From Pseudomonas putida (GTDB lineage Bacteria > Pseudomonadota > Gammaproteobacteria > Pseudomonadales > Pseudomonadaceae), in assembly GCA_041879295.1 (NCBI GenBank), contig CP047152.1:5399501-5463500 (forward strand): DNA of 64,000 bases, in the 5' to 3' direction. Both the position numbers and the translations under genes were made by a program. Positions 53,296-64,000 of this stretch are shown here, piece by piece (position 1 is the stretch's first letter; each line of letters starts with the position of its first letter). Under the pieces are notes generated by a model that worked only from the letters and a program-made list of their open reading frames with translations, searched no databases and was not told where the DNA came from.

Positions 53296-55749
53296 TTGAT
53301 ACGTCTGCTGAAGTTCTTCTGGTGGTCTTCCGTCGCAGTCATCTGCGCGCTCGTACTCGGTGTGAGCGGTGCGTTTCTGTATCTTAGCCCCAGCCTGCCC
53401 TCGGTCGAGTCCCTCAGAAGCATCCAGTTGCAGATCCCCCTCAGGGTGTACAGCAGCGATGGCAAGCTGATTGCCGAATTCGGCGAAATGCGCCGCTCGC
53501 CGATCCGCTTCGCGGATATTCCCCCACAATTCATTCAGGCGCTGCTGTCAGCCGAGGACGACAATTTCCTCAACCATTACGGTGTCGACCCCAGCAGCCT
53601 GATGCGCGCCGCGACCCAGCTGGTGAAAACCGGCCATATCCAGACCGGCGGCAGCACCATCACCATGCAGGTGGCGAAGAACTTCTTCCTCACCAGCGAG
53701 CGCAGCTTCTCACGCAAGACCAACGAAATCCTGCTGGCCCTGCAGATCGAGCGTGAGCTGACCAAGGACGAAATCCTTGAGCTGTACGTGAACAAGATCT
53801 ACCTGGGCAACCGCGCCTACGGTATCGATGCAGCTGCACAGGTGTATTACGGCAAGTCCATCCGTGACGTGAGCCTGGCGCAGATGGCGATGATCGCCGG
53901 CCTGCCCAAGGCACCGTCACGCTTCAACCCGCTGGCCAACCCGGTGCGCGCCAAAGAGCGTCGCGACTGGATCCTCGGACGCATGTACAAGCTGGGCAAG
54001 ATCGACGAGGCCAGCTACCAGGCCGCCCTGGCCGAGCCGCTCAATGCCAGCTACCACGTGCCGACGCCTGAGGTGAATGCCCCGTACATCGCCGAAATGG
54101 CCCGCGCGGAAATGGTCGGCCGCTACGGCAGCGACGCCTACACCGAAGGCTTCCGCGTCACGACCACCGTGCCTAGTGACATGCAGGAAATGGCCAACAA
54201 GGCCGTCCTCAAAGGGCTCTCCGACTACGATGAGCGCCACGGCTACCGTGGCCCTGAAGCACGTTTCCCGGGCCGCACCCAGGCAGCCTGGCTGAAGGAG
54301 CTGGGCAAGCAACGCACCCTTGGCGGCCTGGAGCCAGCCATTGTCACCCAGGTGGAACAAACCGGCCTCAAGGTGCTGACCCGCGACGGCCAAGAGGCGC
54401 AGGTTGCCTGGGACACCATGAAATGGGCGCGTCCGTTCATCAACAACAACGCCCAGGGCCGCACACCGCAATCGCCGGCCGATGTGGCCCAGGTCGGTGA
54501 CCTGGTACGCCTGCAACGCCTTGAAGATGGCACGTTGAAGTTCAGCCAGGTGCCCGCTGCGCAAAGCGCCCTGGTCACCCTCGACCCGAACAACGGTGCC
54601 ATCCGCGCCCTGGTTGGCGGTTTCTCGTTCGAGCAGAGCAACTACAACCGCGCCGTGCAGGCCAAGCGCCAACCGGGCTCAAGCTTCAAGCCATTCGTCT
54701 ACAGCGCCGCGCTGGACAGCGGCTACACCGCTTCCAGCCTCGTCAACGATGCGCCGATCGTGTTCGTTGACGAGTCGGTGGATAAAGTGTGGCGACCGAA
54801 GAACGACAACAATACCTTCCTCGGCCCTATCCGCATGCGTGAGGCGCTGTACAAGTCGCGCAACCTGGTGTCGATCCGCCTGCTGCAAGCCATGGGCGTG
54901 GATCGCACCATCGACTACATCACCAAGTTCGGCTTCAACAAACAGGACCTGCCGCGCAACCTGTCGCTGGCCTTGGGCACCGCCACCCTGACCCCGATGG
55001 AGATCGCCACCGGCTGGAGCACCTTTGCCAACGGTGGCTACAAGATCACCCCGTACCTGATCGACCGCATCGAAAGCCGCAGCGGCGAGACACTGTTCAC
55101 CGCCAACCCGCCCCGCGTACCACAAGGTGCCGAGGACCAGGCGGGCCTGGCCGCCCCCGAGCAGCCAATCAGCACTGCCGCCATGCCAGGCGAGGCACCT
55201 TCTGCTGTCAACCAGGTGGCCGCAGCACCGCAAACGCCAGCAGTGGCCGAACGGATCATCGACGGGCGTACCACCTACATCCTCACCAGCATGCTGCAGG
55301 ATGTGATCAAGCGCGGCACCGGCCGCCGGGCCCTGGCCTTGGGCCGTACCGACCTGGCGGGCAAGACGGGGACCACAAACGAATCCAAGGACGCCTGGTT
55401 CTCCGGTTACAACGCCGATTACGTGACTACCGTTTGGGTCGGCTTCGACCAGCCGGAAACCCTCGGCCGCCGCGAATATGGCGGGACTGCGGCCCTGCCG
55501 ATCTGGATGAACTTCATGGGCGCGGCGCTCAAGGACAAGCCTGCGCACGCCCCGGCAGAGCCGGAAGGCATTCTCAGCTTGCGCGTCGACCCGATCAGCG
55601 GTCGCGCAGCATCGCCGAGCACACCGAATGCCTACTTCGAGCTGTTCAAAGCCGAAGACTCGCCGCCGTCGGTGGATGAACTGGGCAATGGCGTGGCACC
55701 GGGCAGCCCGCTGCCAGCCGATGAAGCGACGCCGATGGATCTGTTCTAA
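53296..55749 (+). CDS. ponA: Penicillin-binding protein 1A (bifunctional transglycosylase/transpeptidase)
   Basis: Polymerises and cross-links peptidoglycan in the periplasm. The 817-residue protein begins with a TTG codon (MIRLLKFFWWSSVAVICALV), the only start that keeps the membrane anchor. The glycosyltransferase domain has Glu87 in SAEDDNFLNHYGVD and TGGSTITMQVAKNFFL. After an OB-like insert comes the transpeptidase with the Ser462-x-x-Lys465 motif (PGSSFKP), SRN and KTGTT. It is divergent from pilM as in P. aeruginosa. Confidence 0.97.
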   Translation: MIRLLKFFWWSSVAVICALVLGVSGAFLYLSPSLPSVESLRSIQLQIPLRVYSSDGKLIAEFGEMRRSPIRFADIPPQFIQALLSAEDDNFLNHYGVDPSSLMRAATQLVKTGHIQTGGSTITMQVAKNFFLTSERSFSRKTNEILLALQIERELTKDEILELYVNKIYLGNRAYGIDAAAQVYYGKSIRDVSLAQMAMIAGLPKAPSRFNPLANPVRAKERRDWILGRMYKLGKIDEASYQAALAEPLNASYHVPTPEVNAPYIAEMARAEMVGRYGSDAYTEGFRVTTTVPSDMQEMANKAVLKGLSDYDERHGYRGPEARFPGRTQAAWLKELGKQRTLGGLEPAIVTQVEQTGLKVLTRDGQEAQVAWDTMKWARPFINNNAQGRTPQSPADVAQVGDLVRLQRLEDGTLKFSQVPAAQSALVTLDPNNGAIRALVGGFSFEQSNYNRAVQAKRQPGSSFKPFVYSAALDSGYTASSLVNDAPIVFVDESVDKVWRPKNDNNTFLGPIRMREALYKSRNLVSIRLLQAMGVDRTIDYITKFGFNKQDLPRNLSLALGTATLTPMEIATGWSTFANGGYKITPYLIDRIESRSGETLFTANPPRVPQGAEDQAGLAAPEQPISTAAMPGEAPSAVNQVAAAPQTPAVAERIIDGRTTYILTSMLQDVIKRGTGRRALALGRTDLAGKTGTTNESKDAWFSGYNADYVTTVWVGFDQPETLGRREYGGTAALPIWMNFMGAALKDKPAHAPAEPEGILSLRVDPISGRAASPSTPNAYFELFKAEDSPPSVDELGNGVAPGSPLPADEATPMDLF

Positions 55750-55781
55750 GGCAGGGCGCCTGACTCAGGTTTTGCGTGGGC

Positions 55782-55828
55782 GCGTGAATCGAGCGCCGCG
55801 CGGGCGGCGCTCGATCTGATAGGCGCCA
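55782..55828. repeat. Solo end of the 23254-23482 repeat family
   Basis: ATCGAGCGCCG (55788-55798) and CGGCGCTCGAT (55805-55815) form a perfect 11-bp inverted repeat. Read on the minus strand, the sequence GGCGCCTATCAGATCGAGCG and on to CGCGGCGC closely matches the left end of the larger element (23247-23280). It lies between ponA and the shared terminator. Confidence 0.75.
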
Positions 55829-55880
55829 CAAGTGCCCTGACGAACACCTTGCAGCCCTGACACATTCCCAAGCCCCAACA

Positions 55881-55914
55881 AAAAGCCCCGGCTCATGCGA
55901 GCCGGGGCTTTTTT
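55881..55914. terminator. Bidirectional terminator of ponA and malic enzyme gene
   Basis: A 10-bp GC-rich stem GCCCCGGCTC/GAGCCGGGGC with an ATGC loop is flanked by AAAA on one side and TTTT on the other, extending to a 14-bp stem. It sits between two convergent genes and can act in both directions. Confidence 0.92.
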
Positions 55915-55930
55915 ATGTCGCTTGCGGCAA

Positions 55931-57199
55931 TCAGCCGTTGAACACTTCATCCACGCTGGTCAGCGGGTAGTGCTTCGGATAAGGCAGGGTAGCCACGCCG
56001 GATTCGATGGCAGCCTTGGCCACAGCATCGGAAACGACGGTGATCAAGCGTGCATCCAGCGGCTTCGGAATGATGTACTCACGGCCGAACTCCAGGCCTT
56101 CAACGCCATAGGCTTCGCAAACTTCCTTCGGCACTGGCAGCTTGGCCAGGTCTTTCAGGGCGATAGCGGCAGCGATCTTCATCTCTTCGTTGATACGCTT
56201 GGCGCGAACGTCCAGAGCACCACGGAAGATGAACGGGAAGCCCAGCACGTTGTTGACCTGGTTCGGGTAGTCGGAACGACCGGTCGCCATGATCACGTCG
56301 TTGCGAGTGGCATGCGCCAGCTCTGGGGAGATTTCCGGGTCCGGGTTCGAGCAGGCGAACACGATCGGGTTGGCAGCCATCGACTTCAGGCCTTCTGGGC
56401 TCAGCAGGTTCGGGCCGGACAGGCCTACGAACACGTCGGCACCGTCAAGGGCGTCGGCCAGGGTGCGCTTGTCGGTCGCGTGGGCGAACTGCGCCTTGTA
56501 CTGGTTCAGGTCGTCACGGCCAGCGTGGATCACGCCACTACGGTCGATCATGAAGATGTTCTCGACCTTCGCACCCATGCTTACCAGCAGCTTCATGCAG
56601 GAGATGGCAGCAGCGCCGGCGCCCAGGCAGACGATCTTGGCGTCTTCCAGTTTCTTGCCGGCGATTTCCAAGGCGTTGATCATGCCAGCGGCAGTCACGA
56701 TGGCAGTACCGTGCTGGTCATCGTGGAACACTGGAATATCGCACTGTTCGATCAGGGTACGTTCGATTTCAAAGCACTCAGGTGCCTTGATGTCTTCAAG
56801 GTTGATACCGCCGAAGGTGATCGAAATGCGGCGAACGGTGTCGATGAACGCTTGCGGGCTTTCCGATTCGACTTCGATGTCGAACACATCGATACCGGCG
56901 AAACGCTTGAACAGAACACCCTTGCCTTCCATGACCGGCTTGGAAGCCAGTGGGCCGAGGTCACCCAGACCGAGGATGGCAGTGCCATCGGAAATCACCG
57001 CAACCAGGTTGCCTTTGCCGGTGTATTTGTAAGCCAGCTCTGGATCACGGCCAATTTCGCGCACCGGCTCTGCAACACCTGGGCTGTAGGCCAGGGCGAG
57101 GTCACGGGCGGTGGCAGTGGGCTTGGAGAGTTCAACGCTCAGTTTCCCCGGACGAGGTTGAGCGTGATATTCGAGAGCGGCGGTTTTCAGGTCTGACAT
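55931..57199 (-). CDS. maeB: NAD(P)-dependent malic enzyme, short form
   Basis: Decarboxylates malate to pyruvate. The ATG at 57199 gives 422 residues starting MSDLKTAALEYHAQPRPGKL; an ATG three codons earlier has its ribosome site too close. Malic-enzyme blocks: ALAYSPGVAEPVREIGRDPE, LGDLGPLASKPVMEGKGVLF, PVFHDDQHGTAIVTAAGMIN, and the Rossmann motif CLGAGAAAISCMKLL. It lacks the C-terminal phosphotransacetylase-like domain of the 750-residue E. coli MaeB. Cofactor preference (NADP likely) cannot be told from sequence by eye. Confidence 0.93.
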   Translation of the reverse strand: MSDLKTAALEYHAQPRPGKLSVELSKPTATARDLALAYSPGVAEPVREIGRDPELAYKYTGKGNLVAVISDGTAILGLGDLGPLASKPVMEGKGVLFKRFAGIDVFDIEVESESPQAFIDTVRRISITFGGINLEDIKAPECFEIERTLIEQCDIPVFHDDQHGTAIVTAAGMINALEIAGKKLEDAKIVCLGAGAAAISCMKLLVSMGAKVENIFMIDRSGVIHAGRDDLNQYKAQFAHATDKRTLADALDGADVFVGLSGPNLLSPEGLKSMAANPIVFACSNPDPEISPELAHATRNDVIMATGRSDYPNQVNNVLGFPFIFRGALDVRAKRINEEMKIAAAIALKDLAKLPVPKEVCEAYGVEGLEFGREYIIPKPLDARLITVVSDAVAKAAIESGVATLPYPKHYPLTSVDEVFNG

Positions 57200-57377
57200 G
57201 GTGGGCATTCCGCTATTTACTGTTCTGACGGACCGCCGAGGATACGCAAAGAGCCGGGGAGCCACAAGACTGGCCGGTCACTTGTGTCAAGGCCTTTAGC
57301 CTACGACTTTACGCTACAACCCACGGGGGCATACGACCTACAGTGTGTACAATCCACTATCGAAATGTCTACATCTT

Positions 57378-58199
57378 TTAGCCTGAAATGCGCGCCAGCA
57401 TGCTCGGATCGGTCAATGGCAACACCCAGCGTCGCTGCCCGGGCTTGAGGCCTCCCCTGCGGGAACGATCCAGCACCCAGCCGCGCGCTTCGACCTGGTG
57501 TCCCTTGAGGTTATCGAAGAAGCTGGCGGGGAAGTTGCGCTGCAGACGAGCGGGAACCTGCAGCACCATGGTATTGCCCAGGGTCAGCCAGACCCCGCCA
57601 CGATTATGCTCAATGCCTCCGATACGACCACGTACAACAGCGAAACCTGACCGCCTGACATCGCCTGCAGGCACCACGGGTGAACGCCGCCACAGGCCAA
57701 CACCAGCCTGGCGCGCCGCTTGTTCGGCAAGCTGCTGGCAGCCGCTGAAGCGCACATTAGGGGCAATTGCCACGCGATAGCCCAAGCCCTCGCTAAGCAA
57801 TTGTGCTTCCAGATTGTCGCCATTGCGGCTGTAGATGTGCGCCAGTGTGCGACCGTACTTGTCTTTGCCTTCAACACCAGGCACCAGCCCGACGCGATGG
57901 TCACTGGCCTTTATCAAGGCCTGCAATCGCCGCCTGGCAGCTTCGGCATAGGGCTCACTGGTACGCCCCTTGCGGCCTATTTCCGGGGCATTGATACCGA
58001 TCAGCCGCACACTGCGGCCATCGACCAGACGCAAGGTGTCGCCATCGACCACCTGTCGTACCGCTACCCATTGGGGCTTGTCCGGCAGTGGGCAGAACGC
58101 CAGGACCGGGAAATGCCAGATAACGCCCACAAAAAAGGCGCCCACAAGGGGCGCCTTCTTCAGCAACAATGCGAAACCCGAAGGATTCGCCATGCGCAT
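57378..58199 (-). CDS. Thermonuclease (SNase)-family secreted nuclease
   Basis: A 273-residue protein with a signal peptide (LLLKKAPLVGAFFVGVIWHF then PVLAF) and an SNase domain: VVDGDTLRLVDGRSVRLIGI, INAPEIGRKG, and GKDKYGRTLAHIYSRNG with the catalytic-arginine region. The acid usually found in RLIGIDAPE is Asn here (INAPE), seen in some family members. An added C-terminal domain of about 90 residues (GNTMVLQVPARLQRNF) is not recognised. The start is uncertain: ATG at 58199 or 58193, or a TTG near 58167. The rpmE terminator lies within the 5' end of this frame. Confidence 0.82.
   Translation of the reverse strand: MRMANPSGFALLLKKAPLVGAFFVGVIWHFPVLAFCPLPDKPQWVAVRQVVDGDTLRLVDGRSVRLIGINAPEIGRKGRTSEPYAEAARRRLQALIKASDHRVGLVPGVEGKDKYGRTLAHIYSRNGDNLEAQLLSEGLGYRVAIAPNVRFSGCQQLAEQAARQAGVGLWRRSPVVPAGDVRRSGFAVVRGRIGGIEHNRGGVWLTLGNTMVLQVPARLQRNFPASFFDNLKGHQVEARGWVLDRSRRGGLKPGQRRWVLPLTDPSMLARISG
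58131..58157 (-). terminator. Terminator of rpmE, inside the nuclease reading frame
   Basis: On the minus strand AAGGCGCC (58157-58150) pairs with GGCGCCTT (58142-58135), loop CCTTGTG, followed by TTTT. It lies about 45 bases after the rpmE stop and codes for part of KKAPLVGAFFVG in the nuclease signal peptide. Confidence 0.82.
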
Positions 58200-58201
58200 G
58201 A

Positions 58202-58417
58202 TTACTTCTTGGCACCGAACATGCCGAAGCGATCGGCGAACTTCTGTACGCGACCACCGGTGTCCAGAACTTTCTGCTTACCGGTGTAGAACGGGTGGCA
58301 CAGGTTGCAAACGTCGATCGACAGGACATTGCCCAGGGTCGAACGAGTTTCGAACTTGTTACCGCAGCTGCAGGTGACTGCAACTACTTCGTAGTTCGGG
58401 TGGATACCTTCTTTCAT
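58202..58417 (-). CDS. rpmE: 50S ribosomal protein L31 (zinc-binding form)
   Basis: Ribosomal large-subunit protein of 71 residues starting [20 protein letters not shown]. Four cysteines for zinc are present at 16, 18, 37 and 40 (CSC and CNLC), marking the C+ type expressed in zinc sufficiency. The ATG at 58417 follows GAGGAAGTGACC. It is divergent from priA and followed by an intrinsic terminator. Confidence 0.98.
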
Positions 58418-58584
58418 GGTCACTTCCTCGAGCTGCGTGCCGCCACCCAACACCAATTGTTGAATACCGCACGTAATTAGGCGGCGAATAATACCAGAGC
58501 ACACCGTCAGCGCAAGATGTCGCTTGCACCGACCGTCGTCTGCTAGGCTCGCCAGTCCTTGTAACGCCCTCCGAGACTTTCCGC

Positions 58585-60804
58585 GTGTCCGACGTCATCC
58601 TGCGCCTTGCCCTGCCCTCTCCGCTGCGGCGCCTGTTCGACTACAAGGCGCCGGCGAGCATGGCGCGCCAGACCTTGACCCCTGGCATGCGCATCCGCGT
58701 GCCCTTTGGCCGCCGCGAAATGATCGGCGTGCTGATAGAGGTGTGCACGCAGAGCGAAGTGCCCGCCGACAAACTGAAGCCGGCCAGCGCCCTGCTCGAC
58801 CCGGTGTCCCCCATCCCCGCGTCGCTGTTCAAGTTGTGCCTGTGGACCGCCCAGTACTACCAGCACAGCCTGGGCGATACCCTGAGCTGGGCGCTGCCCA
58901 CGCTACTGCGCCAGGGCGAAGCCGCCGAAATGCGCCAGGAACGCTTCTGGCATATAGCCCCTGGCGCCCGCCTGGAAGACCCGCGCATTGCCCGCGCGCC
59001 GCGCCAGCGCGACGCCCTCAAGACCCTGGCCCAGCACCCGCACGGCGTGGCCCACAGCCTGCTGGCCAAACTCAACCTGAACAAGGACAGCCTCGACCTG
59101 CTGCTGGCCAAGGATCTGGTGCAGGTCGAGACGCGCCGCCACTTGCCGGCACAACGCCATGAGCACTGGCTGGCACAGCCGGAACTGCCACTCAACGAAG
59201 AACAACGCGATGCCTTCGACGCCGTGTGCGAGGGCTTTGGCGGCTTCGGCGCGTTCTTGCTGGCCGGCGTCACCGGCAGTGGCAAGACCGAGGTCTACCT
59301 GCAACTGATCCGCGAAACCCTGGAAGCCGGCAAGCAGGCGCTGGTGCTGATCCCGGAGATCAACCTCGGCCCGCAAACCCTGGCGCGCTTCGAGCAACGC
59401 TTCAACGCGCGTATTGCCCTGCTGCACTCGGCGGTGAACGACCGCGAACGTCTGGATGCCTGGCTGGCGGCACGGGACGGCGAGGCCGATATCATCATCG
59501 GCACCCGCTCGGCATTGTTCACGCCGATGAAAAACCCCGGCCTGATCATCATCGACGAAGAGCACGACGGCTCCTATAAACAGCAGGAAGGCCTGCGTTA
59601 CCACGCCCGCGACCTGGCGCTGGTACGCGCTCACCAGGAGAACGTCCCGATCCTGCTCGGCTCCGCCACACCGTCGCTGGAAACCCTGCATAACGCCTTG
59701 ACCGGCCGCTACCGCCTGCTGCGCATGAACCAGCGCGCCGGGGGGGCACGCCCGCCGCGCATGCTGCGCCTGGATGTGAAGAGCCTGCCGCTGGACAGCG
59801 GTATCAGCGGCCCGCTGCAGCAGGCTATTCGGCAGACGCTGGAAGCCGGCCAACAAGTGCTGGTGTTCCTCAACCGCCGGGGCTTTGCTCCAACCTTGCT
59901 GTGCCACGATTGCGGCTGGCTGTCCGAATGCCCACGCTGCGATGCGCGCATGACCGTGCACCAGCGCTCCGGCGTGCTGCGCTGCCACCACTGTGGCTAT
60001 GACGAACGCCTGCCGCACCAATGCCCGCAATGCAACCACGTCGACCTGCGCCCGGTCGGTGCCGGTACCGAGCGCGCCGAAGAGCGCCTGAAGGTGCTGT
60101 TCCCGGATTACCCGATCCTGCGCGTGGACCGTGACAGCACGGCGCGCAAGGACGCCATGCACAACCTGTTCAGCACCATCCAGCGCGGCCAGCCGAGCAT
60201 CCTCGTCGGCACCCAGATGCTCGCCAAGGGCCACCACTTCCCGCGGGTGACGCTGGTGGCCATCCTCGATGCCGATGGCGGGCTGTTTTCCGGCGACTTC
60301 CGCGCCAGCGAGCGCATGGCACAACTTATTGTCCAGGTGGCCGGGCGGGCCGGGCGGGCCGAAGAACCCGGCAAGGTCATCATCCAGACCCACCTGGCCG
60401 ACCACCCACTGTTGGTCCAGCTAACCGAGCAAGGCTACTTCGCCTTCGCCGAACAGGCCCTGGACGAACGCCGAGCCGCCGGGCTGCCGCCCTACTCGCA
60501 CCTGGCCTTGCTGCGTGCCGAAGCACACAAGCCGGGGCAGGCCGAAGGTTTCCTCGACGAAGCCTGTGCCGCCGCCGAGCGCCTGGTGGCCGAACAACGC
60601 CTGCCGGGCATCGAACTGCTGGGCCCGGTACCGGCACCCATGGAGCGTCGCGCCGGACGATTCCGCGCGCAACTGTTGATACAGGCCAATACCCGGGCGC
60701 CGTTGCATCGACTGATCAGCGCCTGGTTGCTAGTGTTGGAACAGATGCCAAGCGGGCGCCAGGTGCGCTGGTCGCTGGATGTCGACCCGGTAGACCTGTA
60801 TTGA
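58585..60804 (+). CDS. priA: Primosomal replication restart helicase PriA
   Basis: 3'-5' DNA helicase that reloads the replisome at stalled forks. The 739-residue protein starts with GTG ([20 protein letters not shown]). It has an N-terminal 3'BD domain, Walker [16 protein letters not shown], the DEEH motif ([20 protein letters not shown]), eight zinc cysteines in four CxxC pairs (CHDC, CPRC, CHHC, CPQC) and helicase motifs V-VI ([33 protein letters not shown]). Divergent from rpmE, as in many pseudomonads. Confidence 0.97.
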
Positions 60805-60928
60805 GCTGCAAGCTGCGAGTGACCAGCGACAAGCAAGCGCCGGGCGGGGGCGATGCCGCTTTTTCTTGCGGCTTGTGGCCCCCCGCTTGCCGCCCAAAGG
60901 TTGGCAACCTGCTCCCGGCAACGGATAA

Positions 60929-62728
<1,800 letters not shown>

Positions 62729-62729
62729 G

Positions 62730-63428
62730 TTGGCTGCCAAGAAAAAACCTGCCCCGAAACGCGGCGCCAGCCGCCAGACGGCACCGGCCAAACAGCCGAT
62801 CCCCGGCTGGGTATGGCTGGCGGTCGGCCTGACCGTAGGCGCGTTCATCGTGTTCCTGATGAAGCTCGAACCCGGTGGCGACGACATCAAACGCACCAAA
62901 CCCGAGCAGCAGAAGCCGGCGAAAACGGCCGAAGCCGGCAAGCCAGCGCAAGCTACCACGCAACAGCCGGTGAAGCCGAAGTACGACTTCTACACGCTGC
63001 TGCCGGAGTCTGAGGTGATCGTGCCGCCGGAAGCCGTACCGGAGAAAACGCCACCAGTGCCGGCCCAGCCGGTAGCTCCGGTAACACCAGCAGAAGCGGC
63101 GAAAATCGACACGGCGAGGGCCCAGGCAGCACTGCTCGGCCAAACCCCGCCACCGCCACCACCTGTGATCAAGCCGGCTGCGACCACGCAGTACTTCCTT
63201 CAGGCAGGCTCGTTCCGCAAGCAGGCCGATGCCGACAAGGTACGGGCACAGATCATCCTGCTGGGCCAGTCGGTGAAGGTGGAGTCGGGTACGGTCAAGG
63301 AGGAAACCTGGTACCGCGTGCTGGTCGGGCCGTTCAGCAACCGCGAGCAATTGACCGGGGCACAGAAGCAGCTGGCTGGGGCCGGTTTCAGCAACCTGTT
63401 GCTGCAACAGCGGCAGACCCGCCAGTAA
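62730..63428 (+). CDS. SPOR-domain membrane protein (FtsN-like)
   Basis: A 232-residue protein starting at a TTG right after the argS stop (MAAKKKPAPKRGASRQTAPA). A basic cytoplasmic tail is followed by one membrane segment (WVWLAVGLTVGAFIVFLM), a Pro/Lys/Glu-rich linker, and a SPOR domain at about 155-228 (TTQYFLQAGSFRKQADADKV; SGTVKEETWYRVLVGPFSNR). Layout fits FtsN-like division proteins. It is most likely translated by coupling with argS, with which it forms a two-gene operon closed by a terminator. Confidence 0.88.
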   Translation: MAAKKKPAPKRGASRQTAPAKQPIPGWVWLAVGLTVGAFIVFLMKLEPGGDDIKRTKPEQQKPAKTAEAGKPAQATTQQPVKPKYDFYTLLPESEVIVPPEAVPEKTPPVPAQPVAPVTPAEAAKIDTARAQAALLGQTPPPPPPVIKPAATTQYFLQAGSFRKQADADKVRAQIILLGQSVKVESGTVKEETWYRVLVGPFSNREQLTGAQKQLAGAGFSNLLLQQRQTRQ

Positions 63429-63433
63429 CAAAG

Positions 63434-63470
63434 AAGGCCTTGCCGCAGCGGTGCGACAAGGCCTTTTTTA
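63434..63470 (+). terminator. Terminator of argS-SPOR operon
   Basis: AAGGCCTTG and CAAGGCCTT form a 9-bp stem, extended inwards by CGCA/TGCG, then TTTTT. It lies 6 bases past the SPOR gene stop. Confidence 0.9.
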
Positions 63471-63518
63471 TATAGGCAGCATTACCCGTGAGTGGGCTGT
63501 AAAACAGCCACGGCACCG

Positions 63519-63938
63519 TCAGCCCCGCCCCGCATTCCTCTCGGACACCTGGGTGTTCAACGTCCAGAAGTCATACAGCACCCCCACCAGGAACAACCCA
63601 CCGGTAAAGAAGTAGATGATCGCGGTGATCCACTTGCCCTGATACAGCCGGTGCAGGCCAAACACCCCGAGGAAGGTCAGCAGAATCCAGGCGATGTTGT
63701 AGTCGATACGCCCGGACTGAAACCTCAGGTCGGCTTCACGGTCCATGGACGGGATCAGGAACAGGTCGATCAACCAACCAATGCCCAGCAAGCCCAAGGT
63801 GAAGAACCAGATGGTCCCGGTAATCGGCTTGCCGTAATAGAAGCGATGGGACCCGGTGAAGCCGAAAATCCACAGCAGGTAGCCAATGGTTTTGCTGTGA
63901 GTGTCGTGAAAGGGCACCCCCTGTTGATAACTGTTCAT
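63519..63938 (-). CDS. TM2-domain protein with two TM2 units
   Basis: A 139-residue membrane protein. The first TM2-like unit holds IGYLLWIFGFTGSHRFYYGK and TIWFFTLGLLGIGWLIDLFL; the second holds LLTFLGVFGLHRLYQGKWIT and FTGGLFLVGVLYDFWTLN. Each has the G-x-H-R-F/L-Y pattern of TM2 domains. Function is not known. It is convergent with the SPOR gene, and its upstream end reaches the window edge. Confidence 0.85.
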   Translation of the reverse strand: MNSYQQGVPFHDTHSKTIGYLLWIFGFTGSHRFYYGKPITGTIWFFTLGLLGIGWLIDLFLIPSMDREADLRFQSGRIDYNIAWILLTFLGVFGLHRLYQGKWITAIIYFFTGGLFLVGVLYDFWTLNTQVSERNAGRG

Positions 63939-64000
63939 TCATAGCCCCCGTGGGTTATCCGAAAATTTTCTAAGAAAAAATGTGACTTTCTCGTCGCAAG

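Noticed and set aside
57378..58199. Thermonuclease as an inactive pseudogene because of Asn in INAPE
   Set aside because: Asn at this place occurs in other family members, and the rest of the domain is intact.
60804..60836. Second inverted repeat of the GCAAGC type after priA
   Set aside because: Only one degenerate arm is present; too weak to list as a repeat unit.

Overview
The window is a GC-rich bacterial chromosome segment that looks like the Pseudomonas putida group. This rests on gene order (gpmI-envC-ctpA-yibQ; betT/betIBA; pilMN-pilOP-pilQ-aroK-aroB-damX-gltB-gltD-hemE; ponA; maeB; rpmE/priA/argS), on protein sequences that read as pseudomonad orthologues, and on REP-type intergenic repeats of the kind described for P. 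putida. No rRNA, tRNA, CRISPR array, integrase or transposase gene was seen. Almost all the DNA is coding and no gene is visibly broken; only gpmI is cut, by the left edge.

Layout. 1-4775 (+): end of gpmI, then an envelope set (EnvC-type amidase activator, CtpA-type S41 protease, YibQ-type deacetylase-like protein). 4819-9504 (-): a lone 1,561-residue dermonecrotic-toxin-domain protein. 9622-16044: choline uptake and oxidation to glycine betaine, with betT divergent from betI-betB-betA and a perfect 20-bp palindrome (likely BetI operator) in the shared control region. 16460-23169 (+): K+/H+ antiporter CvrA, mechanosensitive channel MscK and AMPylase SelO, so osmotic-stress genes sit beside the osmoprotectant locus. 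23170-26623: a 229-bp inverted-repeat element, an orphan ParA-type ATPase, and the divergent ynfL/ynfM regulator-exporter pair.

26644-38426 (-): the most accessory-looking part. A complete set of type II secretion genes (gspC to gspM, tightly overlapping) follows a small cytochrome b561-like gene and a CbpD/GbpA-type lytic polysaccharide monooxygenase, with a YgiW/BOF-type periplasmic protein upstream. The simplest reading is a dedicated secretion machine next to its chitin-active cargo, possibly with its own electron donor. No prepilin peptidase, pilotin or gspN is present, and GspC is short.

38543-53092 (-): hemE, gltD, gltB, DamX-like AAA/SPOR protein, aroB, aroK, and a reduced type IV pilus assembly operon in which PilO and PilP are fused and PilQ and PilM are short. 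53296-63938: ponA (+), malic enzyme (-), thermonuclease (-), rpmE (-), priA (+), argS (+), SPOR protein (+), and a double TM2 protein (-).

Non-coding structure is mostly terminators, two REP pairs, a GCAAGC-type repeat between gltB and gltD, an inverted repeat in the gltB leader, and an rpmE terminator that lies inside the next reading frame. Statements on families rest on recognition of motifs and remembered orthologues; no database search was possible.
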